Shown here: one piece after another, positions 1 through 6,019 of the stretch
Numbering within the stretch: the first letter of the stretch is position 1
Layout of the letters: each line of letters opens with the position of its first letter
Assembly (NCBI GenBank): GCA_024653865.1
Contig: JANLHD010000122.1
Coordinates: 1-13,790 of the forward strand
Direction: 5' to 3'
Origin: an archaeon
GTDB lineage: Archaea > Iainarchaeota > Iainarchaeia > Iainarchaeales > Iainarchaeaceae
Length of the DNA stretch: 13,790 bases
Notes under the pieces: model-generated
What the model was told of the DNA's origin: nothing
Seen by the model: the letters and a program-made list of their open reading frames with translations, nothing else
Database searches by the model: none
Translations under genes and position numbers: made by a program

Positions 1-1507
1 GAACGATTGCGGGAACGCCTTCCTCTATTAGCGCTATGCTCCCGTGCTTTAATTCCCCTCCGGGAAAACCTTCGGCGTGGATGTAGGAGACCTCCTTTAT
101 TTTGAGCGCGCCCTCAATCGCGCTTGGGTATGCAAGGTCCCTTCCTATAAGGAAAAAGTCCTTTGCGCCCGAAAGTTTTTTCGCGAGCTCTTTTGCGATT
201 GGCTGCGAGTATTCCAAAACGTGGCGCGATTTTTCTGCGGCGGCTTTCACGATTTTTTTGCCCTCATCCATGCGCCCCGCAACGGAGTAGCAAAGAAGGG
301 TTAAAAGCGCAAGTTGGGAGGTGTATGTTTTTGTGGAGAGCACGCAAATTTCCGGCCCCGAGTTCATGAGCAGGCTCTCGTCGCTGTGGCGCATGAGGGT
401 GGAGTCCATTACATTCACAATGGAAACGACTTTTGAGCCTTTTGACCTCGCGGCCTTTACCGCATCGAGCACGTCCGCGGTTTCGCCGCTTTGTGAAACC
501 GCAATGATAAGGGTTTCGGGCTTCAAAAAGTCCTCGTAGTTGCGAAACTCAGATGCGATTACCGTGTTGACGTGCATTTTTGCCACGCTGCTGAAGAGGT
601 ATGAGGCGGTGATGCACGAGTGGTAACTGGTGCCGCAACCCACAAAGAACACGCCTTTCGCGTCCTTTATCATTTGGGTTATTTTTTCCAGTTTTTCGGC
701 GTCCTGCTCGCCCGCGCGCTGGATTGTTTGGGGCTGTTCGTTGATTTCCTTTAGCATGAAATATTCATACTCGCCTTTCTCCGCCTGCTCAGCCGTCCAC
801 GCTATTTCCTTGATGACAGGTTCAACCACGCCTCCCGTGGCGAGGTCGGTTATTGTTACATCCTTTCCTAGCACGGCGAGTTCGTTGTCCTTGAGGTAAA
901 TGACCTTTTTGGTGTACTGGAGGAATGCCGAGACGTCGCTTGCCGCAAAAAACTCGTGATCCCCCACTCCAATTACAAGGGGCGAGCCGTTGCGCGCACA
1001 AACCATTTCGAAGGACTTATTGTGCATGCAAACTATTGCGTAGCTTCCGTCGAGCATCGAAATGGTTTTTTTCACGGCTTGCGTAAAATTTTTTGTGTCG
1101 GAATAATTGTATTGAATGAGATTCACAATGACCTCGGAATCGGTTTGGGAGTAAAATGTGAAGCCTTTTTGCTCGAGGTCCTTTTTGAGCCTCACGTAAT
1201 TTTCGACTATGCCGTTGTGGGCTATTATGAATTCGCCGTCGTTGCTTTTGTGTGGGTGCGCATTTTCCTTTGTTACCTTTCCGTGGGTTGCCCAGCGGGT
1301 GTGCGCGATTGCGGCGTAGGAATTGTGGTTTAAGGTTCCCCTCTCGGGAATTTTTATCCTGCCGACCTCCCTAATTGTTTCAAGGTGGTCGCAGTTTTTG
1401 AAGGAAATTCCCCAGGAATCATAGCCCCTGTATTCGAGGCGCTTTAGGCCTGCAATTGCCTTAAAGGGCGCATTATTGTTGCTTATGACCCCGATGATGC
1501 CGCACAT
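1..1507 (-). CDS. glmS: Glutamine--fructose-6-phosphate aminotransferase (isomerizing), 3' end outside window
   Basis: The enzyme makes glucosamine-6-phosphate from fructose-6-phosphate and glutamine, the entry step to UDP-GlcNAc and cell-surface sugars in the cytoplasm. I translated 502 residues on the minus strand. It begins MCGIIGV, so Cys2 is the N-terminal nucleophile of the class II glutaminase domain. RGYDSWG (27-33), HTRWATHG, HNGIVENY and TDSEVI follow, as in GlmS. The isomerase half has two SIS domains: GCGTSYH, VSQSGETADVL and LSTKTYTSQ are visible. The last residues in the window, GELKHGSIALIEEG, are the GlmS pattern that lies roughly 90-100 residues before the usual C-terminus (~600 aa), so only that tail is missing. 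The ATG at 1507 sits about 28 bases from a TATA-like box, so the mRNA is probably leaderless. The bacterial glmS ribozyme is not present. Identification is secure. Confidence 0.97.
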   Translation of the reverse strand, partial: MCGIIGVISNNNAPFKAIAGLKRLEYRGYDSWGISFKNCDHLETIREVGRIKIPERGTLNHNSYAAIAHTRWATHGKVTKENAHPHKSNDGEFIIAHNGIVENYVRLKKDLEQKGFTFYSQTDSEVIVNLIQYNYSDTKNFTQAVKKTISMLDGSYAIVCMHNKSFEMVCARNGSPLVIGVGDHEFFAASDVSAFLQYTKKVIYLKDNELAVLGKDVTITDLATGGVVEPVIKEIAWTAEQAEKGEYEYFMLKEINEQPQTIQRAGEQDAEKLEKITQMIKDAKGVFFVGCGTSYHSCITASYLFSSVAKMHVNTVIASEFRNYEDFLKPETLIIAVSQSGETADVLDAVKAARSKGSKVVSIVNVMDSTLMRHSDESLLMNSGPEICVLSTKTYTSQLALLTLLCYSVAGRMDEGKKIVKAAAEKSRHVLEYSQPIAKELAKKLSGAKDFFLIGRDLAYPSAIEGALKIKEVSYIHAEGFPGGELKHGSIALIEEGVPAIV

Positions 1508-1529
1508 AGAACATAGATAATTGCCAAAA

Positions 1530-1564
1530 AGTATTATAAAGGAAAAAGATACCAGTATTATAAA
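1530..1564. promoter_or_regulatory. Divergent promoter pair with a repeated TATA-like box
   Basis: The 11-mer AGTATTATAAA occurs twice, at 1530-1540 and 1554-1564, 24 bases apart. Read on the minus strand the first copy is TTTATAATACT, centred about 28 bases from the glmS ATG. Read on the plus strand the second copy is centred about 30 bases before the TTG at 1589. Each copy is therefore well placed to be the TATA box of one divergent gene, and both transcripts would be leaderless or nearly so. Assignment is by spacing only. Confidence 0.55.
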
Positions 1565-1588
1565 AGAATTCATACCAATATTACTTTA

Positions 1589-2554
1589 TTGAAGGTGGTT
1601 GTTTTGGATAAGGTTGTGCTCGAAAGAAACGGGATTAGGACCATGGTGCCCGCAAGGGTAGTGGAAAGCCCAGCGCAGTTGCGCCCACTTCTAAACCCGG
1701 AGTGCTATAAAATTTTTGAGAGATTAAGTCAGGGCTCCTCGTATCCTGCGCAGCTTGCGAAGGAACTTGGCATCAACGAGCAAAAGGCGTATTATTTTGT
1801 GAAGCAGCTTTTGGCAGCGGGGCTAATTGTTCCTGAAAGAACGGAAGACAAAAACGGCGCGGTCGCCAAGTATTATTTTGCCCCGCATGATTCATTTGCG
1901 ATAGTGCCCAAGGGCGCGGGAAAATCCGAAAAAATGCTCCGGCAATCAAACCCCGAACTCGAGGGCGAGGCAGCGAATTATCTCAAGGAGTTCACAAAGA
2001 ACGGGCTTTTGTCCGCAAAAATAGTGGTTGGTTCTCCCGACCCGCACGGGCCGTATAAGGCAAGGGCAAAGGACGGCCACCTTGCGGGAGAACTCTCGGT
2101 GTTTTTGGGGGCGAATTGTTCGGGCTTCGAGCTTCCGCTGGTGTTTTTGGACACAATGGTAAAGGACCTCTCGAAGGAAAATTCAAATTTAATAATTCTG
2201 GGGGGCCCGGTGACCAACAAGCTTGCGGAACAGCTAAATTCGCACCTGCCGATTAGGTTTGAATCCGGCGCGGGAAATTGGGCGATTTGTTCAAAGCCAT
2301 CGGGAAAGGAATACCTCGAGGACTCCGTGGGGGTAATCGAAAAGATTCCGCACCCGTTCTTTAAGGGAAAGTGGATTCTTCTGCTTGCGGGAAAGAGAAA
2401 CACCGGGACAATTGCATGCATACTTGCGCTTGCAAAAAAAACCGCCCAAACCGTAAAGCCGAACCTGCATGATCCTTCGGTGTATGCGCATGTGGTCGAG
2501 GGCTTTGATTTGGACGGCGACGGCCTTGTGGACGAGGCCGAGTTCCGGGAATAG
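1589..2554 (+). CDS. Winged-helix regulator fused to an archaeal S-layer-like C-terminal domain with an EF-hand
   Basis: 321 residues with no membrane segment or signal peptide, so probably cytoplasmic. Residues about 36-83 form an ArsR-like winged helix (the LAKELGINEQKAYYFVKQL stretch is the recognition region). The C-terminal part carries SPDPHGP (149-155), LIILGGPVTN (201-210), LPIRF, LLLAGKRNTGT and a final EF-hand-like loop, DLDGDGLVDEAE (307-318), with Asp 307, 309, 311, 315 and Glu 318 in Ca-binding positions. From memory this C-terminal pattern resembles an archaeal S-layer-related family also found joined to HTH domains, for instance in Thermococcales. What the domain senses is unknown. 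The start is TTG (1589), supported by the TATA-like box 30 bases upstream; GTG at 1595 is the alternative. It diverges from glmS, which makes a link to cell-surface sugar supply possible but unproven. Confidence 0.75.
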   Translation: MKVVVLDKVVLERNGIRTMVPARVVESPAQLRPLLNPECYKIFERLSQGSSYPAQLAKELGINEQKAYYFVKQLLAAGLIVPERTEDKNGAVAKYYFAPHDSFAIVPKGAGKSEKMLRQSNPELEGEAANYLKEFTKNGLLSAKIVVGSPDPHGPYKARAKDGHLAGELSVFLGANCSGFELPLVFLDTMVKDLSKENSNLIILGGPVTNKLAEQLNSHLPIRFESGAGNWAICSKPSGKEYLEDSVGVIEKIPHPFFKGKWILLLAGKRNTGTIACILALAKKTAQTVKPNLHDPSVYAHVVEGFDLDGDGLVDEAEFRE

Positions 2555-2556
2555 GA

Positions 2557-2564
2557 TTTTATAG
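2557..2564 (+). promoter_or_regulatory. TATA box for the 2586 gene
   Basis: TTTTATAG begins 3 bases after the upstream stop codon and is centred about 25 bases before the ATG at 2586, giving a leaderless transcript. The spacing is typical of archaeal TBP/TFB promoters. Confidence 0.5.
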
Positions 2565-2585
2565 CAGGAAGAACTTTTCATTTAG

Positions 2586-2888
2586 ATGGCGATTGTTTTC
2601 ACGAATCGGGCGTCCAAGAGGCGCGAGCGCTTTAACTTTATGATTGCCGGAGACCCAAATAAGTGGCCAAGCGAAGAGGCATACAGGGAATATGTGGCAA
2701 ACACCAGGGACAGGCTTGCGGCAACGCAAAGAAACGGCAAAAAAAAATTTCCCAACCTCGATGCGTACCTTGCCAATGGAGGGGAAAGGGCGGTGCACAA
2801 GCCAACCCTTACAGTCAAGGAAGTTATGGCGGCAAGGCATGAACTAAGAAGATACGCAAGAGGAAGGGAAGCCGGAAAAAAGAATTAA
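2586..2888 (+). CDS. Small basic protein of unknown function
   Basis: 100 residues, rich in Arg and Lys at both ends (ASKRRERF near the N-terminus, RRYARGREAGKKN at the C-terminus), with no membrane segment, signal peptide or cysteine. The middle is predicted helical (SEEAYREYVANTRDRLAATQ) and the tail VKEVMAARHELRRYA also looks helical. I do not recognise the family; the charge would suit nucleic-acid binding, which is only inference. It starts with ATG and has its own TATA box 25 bases upstream, so it is probably leaderless. Codon use matches its neighbours. Its length and separate promoter argue for a real gene, and overlapping minus-strand frames look like shadows. Confidence 0.7.
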   Translation: MAIVFTNRASKRRERFNFMIAGDPNKWPSEEAYREYVANTRDRLAATQRNGKKKFPNLDAYLANGGERAVHKPTLTVKEVMAARHELRRYARGREAGKKN

Positions 2889-2918
2889 TAACAAGTGCTT
2901 CGTTAGTGTGTGTTCCAA

Positions 2919-3200
2919 ATGAAAATCGAGCTTAGCAATTTCACCGGCCAGCCATGCAAATCAAGAATGGCATACGAGTTTCTCCCGAACAAAGAGTACT
3001 CACTGAACCTTGAAAAAACCGCGAATGCGTTAAGGGAACAGGAAGTTTTCATCGAGCTTGAATCCGATTACCTTTTGATGCTCAAAATGCAAGGGCATGA
3101 CATCTCGCTGTTTCGGAGCGGCAAGATTATTGTGAAGGCAATCAATGACAAGGAAAAGGCAAGAAATATTGCCCAAAACCTGGTTAAAAAACTGGGTTAA
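2919..3200 (+). CDS. Small protein with a TBP-repeat-like C-terminal half
   Basis: 93 residues from the ATG at 2919; a GTG at 2910 would add three residues (MFQ). The C-terminal stretch, around ISLFRSGKIIVKA and then INDKEKARNIAQNLV, follows the pattern of a TATA-binding-protein half repeat, where a beta strand with LIFRSGK is followed by a helix with regularly spaced alanines. The N-terminal part does not match a TBP repeat that I know, so this may be an unrelated alpha/beta protein. It has no membrane segment. It lies 30 bases after the previous gene and is probably transcribed with it or from a weak AT-rich box near 2883-2893. Function unknown; real gene likely. Confidence 0.7.
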   Translation: MKIELSNFTGQPCKSRMAYEFLPNKEYSLNLEKTANALREQEVFIELESDYLLMLKMQGHDISLFRSGKIIVKAINDKEKARNIAQNLVKKLG

Positions 3201-3231
3201 AAAGAAAAAGAAAAAGGGCCCAAGAGCCCCT
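3201..3231 (-). terminator. Hairpin plus T-run after the 3240-3632 gene
   Basis: Read on the minus strand, AGGGGC pairs with GCCCTT (6 bp, one G-U, six-base loop) between 3231 and 3214. It is followed at once by TTTTCTTTTTCTTT, a T-rich tract fit for archaeal termination. It begins 8 bases beyond the stop codon. Confidence 0.65.
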
Positions 3232-3239
3232 CTTCCTAA

Positions 3240-3632
3240 TTATATCGCATTGACTTGGGCTGAAGCCATGTTCTTTATGGCCTTTACCGCCACTATGAGC
3301 GCTGCCGGGGCAACGAACACTGCGACGTTCTCCACGATGCCAACCAGAACTGAGCCCAAAGGCGACAATACCTGGTCGATTATCTGGAGTCCACCCGCTG
3401 TTCCTGCGAGGGCTATCAAAGCAATTGCCGCAATCAAGAACTCGTTTATTTGCTTGTCCTTGATGTTTAGGAATCCGACTATTGCGCCCAAAATAATTAG
3501 GAGCAAGGGGATGTATGCTTCAATGCCACTCAACAAGCCTGCCTGGCCAAGGCCTGACAGAACACCTGCAATAAGGGCTATTACTATGCCGATTATGAAC
3601 GCATAGCTTCCCACTTGTTGCTGTGATGCCAT
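3240..3632 (-). CDS. Small four-helix membrane protein, paralogue of 4835-5197
   Basis: 130 residues, almost entirely hydrophobic, with about four membrane helices (near residues 9-31, 38-55, 62-85 and 92-120) and short polar turns such as NIKDKQINE. The C-terminal 85 residues are very close to the protein at 4835-5197: both have IPLLL, LGAIVGF, LAG-AGGL, IDQV and NVAVFVAPAALIV. No catalytic motif is visible. I recall similar proteins in DPANN archaea but no known function. The start is the ATG at 3632, not the longer frame from 3659, because AAGGAGGTG ends 9 bases before it. A strong TATA box lies at 3671-3682, so the leader would be about 19 bases. It diverges from the DUF4013 gene. The strong signals suggest high expression. 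Confidence 0.85.
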   Translation of the reverse strand: MASQQQVGSYAFIIGIVIALIAGVLSGLGQAGLLSGIEAYIPLLLIILGAIVGFLNIKDKQINEFLIAAIALIALAGTAGGLQIIDQVLSPLGSVLVGIVENVAVFVAPAALIVAVKAIKNMASAQVNAI

Positions 3633-3641
3633 GTTGGGTAA

Positions 3642-3682
3642 CACCTCCTTGGAAACCACTATTGCTGCACGGTATAAAAAAG
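3642..3682 (-). promoter_or_regulatory. TATA box and Shine-Dalgarno site of the 3240-3632 gene
   Basis: On the minus strand, TTTTTTATACC (3682-3671) would set the transcript start near 3651. AAGGAGGTG lies at 3650-3642 with a 9-base spacer to the ATG at 3632. The ribosome site would be at the very 5' end of the mRNA, and it decides the start codon. Confidence 0.65.
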
Positions 3683-3775
3683 TAACTGAAAAACAGGGGC
3701 AAAATTAAGGCAATCGTTGAAAAAAACACCCTTATTTCGTTGTTAATCAATTGCCTATTTGGCGGTTGACGATAT

Positions 3776-3828
3776 GATTATATGACGTAAAAACACAAAG
3801 TATTGAAAACTAAAAGGAAAAGGAGGTG
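3776..3828 (+). promoter_or_regulatory. TATA box and Shine-Dalgarno site of the DUF4013 gene
   Basis: GATTATATG (3776-3784) predicts a start near 3806. AGGAGGTG (3821-3828) precedes the ATG at 3838 by 9 bases. The GTG at 3826 is part of this ribosome site, so it is a poor start. Confidence 0.6.
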
Positions 3829-3837
3829 AAAAAGAAA

Positions 3838-4512
3838 ATGGTTGACATTGCAGGCGCAATAAAAAAACCCTTTGACGACCTCAAGACCGCGGGAATAGGA
3901 ATAATCCTAGGGCTAATTCCGCTCGTGAATCTTTTGGTGGTTGGCTACGGGGTAAACGTTGCAAGAAGAACCGTTGCGAAGGACAACAAGCTCCCCGCAT
4001 GGAGCTTTGATTCGCTCTTGCAGTACCTAAAGGACGCAATCTTCGCAATAATCATATACATAATTTACATGATTCCGGCGGGAATTGCATTCGCAATCGG
4101 GCTTGGGCTCGCAATCGGAACGCTTTTGCCGGCAATTCTTAGCGGCAACACTGGCGCCATAGTGGGCGGCATCGCGGGGGCATTTGCTGCAGGCGGAGTC
4201 TTTGCACTGCTCGCAGGGCTATTGGTTGTAATCGGCGAAGTAATGGCGTCTATTGGAATAATCTTTTATGCAAAAGAAAATTCCCTTGGCGCGGCATTCA
4301 ACTTCGGCGCAATAATCAAGAAAATCCTCACGGCACAGTACATCATCGCAATAATAGTTTTGGTGGTTTACTGGATAGTGCTTGGCATAATTGCGACAGT
4401 CCTCTCGATAATACCTGTGGTCGGGTCACTTTTGGGCGTAGGCCTTGCGGTGTACGCGGCAACGGTAACGGGAATGACGCTCTTTGCGCAGGTTTTCAAC
4501 GAAACGCCCTGA
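3838..4512 (+). CDS. DUF4013 family membrane protein
   Basis: 224 residues. The N-terminus has the DUF4013 pattern: PFDDL, a first helix with GLIPLVNLLVVGYG, then NVARRTVAKDNKLPAW, followed by several hydrophobic helices (about 64-92, 108-140, 165-190, 195-218). The middle is rich in Gly and Ala (GNTGAIVGGIAGAFAAGG). DUF4013 proteins are integral membrane proteins of unknown role, common in archaea. I chose the ATG at 3838 over an upstream GTG because the Shine-Dalgarno site overlaps the GTG. The gene sits between two minus-strand four-helix paralogues and is divergent from one of them. All three share the same ribosome-site design, which hints at parallel expression. A strong hairpin terminator overlaps its stop codon. 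Confidence 0.85.
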   Translation: MVDIAGAIKKPFDDLKTAGIGIILGLIPLVNLLVVGYGVNVARRTVAKDNKLPAWSFDSLLQYLKDAIFAIIIYIIYMIPAGIAFAIGLGLAIGTLLPAILSGNTGAIVGGIAGAFAAGGVFALLAGLLVVIGEVMASIGIIFYAKENSLGAAFNFGAIIKKILTAQYIIAIIVLVVYWIVLGIIATVLSIIPVVGSLLGVGLAVYAATVTGMTLFAQVFNETP

Positions 4513-4541
4513 ATCGGGGCGTTTCAACCTTTCTTTTTTTT
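4501..4541 (+). terminator. Strong hairpin terminator overlapping the DUF4013 stop
   Basis: GAAACGCCC (4501-4509) pairs perfectly with GGGCGTTTC (4517-4525), a 9 bp stem whose 7-base loop holds the TGA stop codon. It is followed by TTTC and a run of eight Ts (4534-4541). Confidence 0.75.
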
Positions 4542-4547
4542 AGGCTA

Positions 4548-4558
4548 CTTTTTTAACC
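4548..4558 (+). promoter_or_regulatory. TATA-like box for tRNA-Ser
   Basis: CTTTTTTAACC is centred about 31 bases before the tRNA 5' end, which would leave a leader of about 5 bases for RNase P to remove. Assigned by position only. Confidence 0.45.
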
Positions 4559-4583
4559 CTAATTCAGCAGAATCTTGTTAACT

Positions 4584-4669
4584 GCAGGGATGGCAGAGCC
4601 TGGTCTAATGCGCTCGCCTCGAGAGCGAGTTCCCGAAAGGGAGCGAGGGTTCGAATCCCTCTCCCTGCG
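4584..4669 (+). tRNA. tRNA-Ser (CGA anticodon)
   Basis: A full cloverleaf can be folded by eye. The acceptor stem is GCAGGGA with TCCCTGC (7 bp). The D arm is built on GCA/TGC. The anticodon stem CTCGC/GCGAG (4613-4617, 4625-4629) closes the loop CTCGAGA, with anticodon CGA at 4620-4622, reading UCG. A long variable arm (TCCC-GAAA-GGGA) marks a class II tRNA. The T stem is GAGGG/CCCTC around TTCGAAT. The discriminator base is G73, as expected for serine. CCA is not encoded. No intron is seen. Confidence 0.95.
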
Positions 4670-4760
4670 TCCGAGTTTCGGCTCGGAAGAGCGACGGTCA
4701 TCCCGTTTCCAACGGGATAAGCCTGCAGTTGCAATGCGCGGGAGGCCGTGCGGTTTTGCA
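4670..4760 (+). other. Three consecutive hairpins downstream of tRNA-Ser, possible structured RNA
   Basis: Immediately after the tRNA lie: TCCGAG/CTCGGA (4670-4687, 6 bp, loop TTTCGG); ATCCCGT/ACGGGAT (4700-4718, 7 bp, 5-base loop); and a two-part stem, TGCAA/TTGCA outside GCGCGG/CCGTGC (4730-4760, loop GAGG, one G-U). A short T-run (4766-4770) follows. No convincing ORF explains them. They may be a tRNA trailer, a terminator region or a small RNA made with the tRNA. No C/D box or H/ACA arrangement was recognised. Confidence 0.4.
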
Positions 4761-4780
4761 TCAGCTTTTTCACACGCGAG

Positions 4781-4824
4781 AAAAAAAATTAAAAAAAAGA
4801 GTTGCGGGAAATAATATTTCCCGC
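4781..4824 (-). terminator. Hairpin and double T-run after the 4835-5197 gene
   Basis: On the minus strand GCGGGAAA pairs with TTTCCCGC (4824-4804, 8 bp, 5-base loop). Two runs of eight Ts follow (4798-4791 and 4788-4781). It lies 10 bases past the stop codon and is one of the clearest terminators in the window. Confidence 0.75.
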
Positions 4825-4834
4825 CTGATTCGAT

Positions 4835-5197
4835 TTAGTCCTTTGCTACTTGTTTTATGGCTTTAAGGCCGACTATGAGAGCCGCCGGGGCCACAAAGAC
4901 TGCGACGTTCTGCACTACTCCGACTAGGATACTTCCTATTGGGGAAGCTACCTGGTCAATGAGTGCCAGTCCGCCAGCAGAGCCTGCAAGGGAAAGCAAC
5001 GCGACTGCCGCCACAAGGAATGTTACAACTTCCTTGTCGGTTATATTCATGAAGCCCACGATTGCGCCTAGAACGACGAGCAAGAGCGGAATCCAGCCTG
5101 CGATTGATGCAGGAAGAAATCCTGTTGCGAGTCCTCCCAATATGGCGATAATCGCGCCTCCCATGAACGCGTATCCTCCAAGTTCTGAGTTACCCAT
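4835..5197 (-). CDS. Small four-helix membrane protein, paralogue of 3240-3632
   Basis: 120 residues, about four membrane helices, no cysteines and almost no charge apart from a short turn (NITDKEV) and a basic tail (KAIKQVAKD). From IPLLLVVLGAIVGF to NVAVFVAPAALIV it is nearly the same as the 130-residue protein 1.2 kb to the left, including the LAG-AGGL and IDQV signatures. The first 30 residues differ most. The start ATG at 5197 is preceded, with an 8-base spacer, by AAGGGGGTG, and a TATA box lies at 5235-5244, so the leader is about 16 bases. The gene has its own promoter and a strong terminator, so it is a single-gene unit, most likely well expressed. Function unknown; the pair looks like a duplication. 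Confidence 0.85.
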   Translation of the reverse strand: MGNSELGGYAFMGGAIIAILGGLATGFLPASIAGWIPLLLVVLGAIVGFMNITDKEVVTFLVAAVALLSLAGSAGGLALIDQVASPIGSILVGVVQNVAVFVAPAALIVGLKAIKQVAKD

Positions 5198-5205
5198 TAA
5201 GATTA

Positions 5206-5244
5206 CACCCCCTTGAGTTCAATTATTGTCGAAGTATTTAAAAA
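5206..5244 (-). promoter_or_regulatory. TATA box and Shine-Dalgarno site of the 4835-5197 gene
   Basis: On the minus strand TTTTTAAATAC (5245-5235) predicts a transcript start near 5213. AAGGGGGTG (5214-5206) then starts at the first bases of the mRNA, 8 bases before the ATG. This is the same layout as at the paralogue. Confidence 0.65.
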
Positions 5245-5272
5245 CATTCATGCAAGGCACGCAAACCAAACG

Positions 5273-5283
5273 CTCTTAAATTC
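5273..5283 (+). promoter_or_regulatory. TATA box of the Yip1-like gene
   Basis: CTCTTAAATTC is centred about 24 bases before the ATG at 5302, and no ribosome site lies between, so the transcript is probably leaderless. Confidence 0.5.
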
Positions 5284-5301
5284 TGTCGGCTTATTTTAAT
5301 C

Positions 5302-6015
5302 ATGGATTTGTGGTTCGCAGATTTTGTAAAGAACCGCGACATTGACGGCCTTTTGAAAAGAAAAATCACTGCCGAAAATGCGGCAAAATTCTTTTTCGTT
5401 GCAATGATAGCATTGCAAATAATAAGCGCTCTCGTGGAACTTGTTGCCGCGGCTATAGGGAGCTCTGTTTACGCAGTGGCCTTTGATGCAATGAATGTAA
5501 TCACGGCCGGGCTTGATTTCGGGTTGTTCATAATAATGGTGCCACTCGTGCTCGCAATCATATTCGCGCTAATGGTGATGTACACGGGGCTGCAGTACCT
5601 CGCATCATCGCTTCTGGGCGGGAAAATGGATTTTAGGGAATTGTTCGCGAACATGCTCTACATTTTTACTTCGGTGAACGTGGTGTTCTGGGCGCTAATG
5701 CTCCCTTTCACCTTTGTCGCGCAAATAATACAGGAAGGCCACCTCGAAGAAATTGCTTCGGCGGCAATGGATGGGCGTGCGATTGATTACTTTGCGTCCG
5801 CGGACCTCACGGCCCTCTTCGCATTGTCGCTCGTGATTTTTGTGCTCGCTCTGATGCAACTGGGCTTGCTTGTTTTCCTGCAGGCAAAAGCCATTTCAAA
5901 AATGGCGAAGCTTTCCTTTGCAAGGGCAATTGTTGCGGTAATTGCACCCGCAATGGTACTGGCTTTGGGATTGGTGCTCATTATTTTGATTCTCGGGCTT
6001 GCGGTGGGCGCCTAA
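5302..6015 (+). CDS. Yip1-like five-helix membrane protein
   Basis: 237 residues with about five membrane helices (near 28-52, 72-97, 116-141, 168-194 and 207-235). The N-terminus is polar and probably cytosolic (DFVKNRDIDGLLKRK). Between helices 2 and 3, the SSLLGGKMDFRELFANMLY stretch (102-120) matches the Yip1/YIP1-like family pattern, where a GGKGSFRE-like loop joins two helices. The role of archaeal Yip1-like proteins is unknown. The ATG is supported by a TATA box 24 bases upstream. The stop lies 4 bases from the stop of the convergent HAD-like gene, so the two 3' ends must overlap in the mRNA. Confidence 0.75.
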   Translation: MDLWFADFVKNRDIDGLLKRKITAENAAKFFFVAMIALQIISALVELVAAAIGSSVYAVAFDAMNVITAGLDFGLFIIMVPLVLAIIFALMVMYTGLQYLASSLLGGKMDFRELFANMLYIFTSVNVVFWALMLPFTFVAQIIQEGHLEEIASAAMDGRAIDYFASADLTALFALSLVIFVLALMQLGLLVFLQAKAISKMAKLSFARAIVAVIAPAMVLALGLVLIILILGLAVGA

Positions 6016-6019
6016 AAAT

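Noticed and set aside
77..1333. Plus-strand open frames opposite glmS
   Set aside because: They are antisense to a strongly conserved glmS reading and show no recognisable protein features.
1..1588. glmS-type ribozyme or riboswitch upstream of glmS
   Set aside because: The 81-base gap holds only TATA-like boxes and AT-rich DNA, and the transcript seems leaderless.
4670..4780. H/ACA or C/D box guide RNA downstream of the tRNA
   Set aside because: The hairpins are real, but no C or D box pair is present. The only ACA, at about 4772-4776, is not placed at the base of a stem as H/ACA RNAs need.
4564..4814. Open frames on both strands over the tRNA region
   Set aside because: They are translated tRNA and hairpin sequence, with no ribosome site and no protein-like composition.
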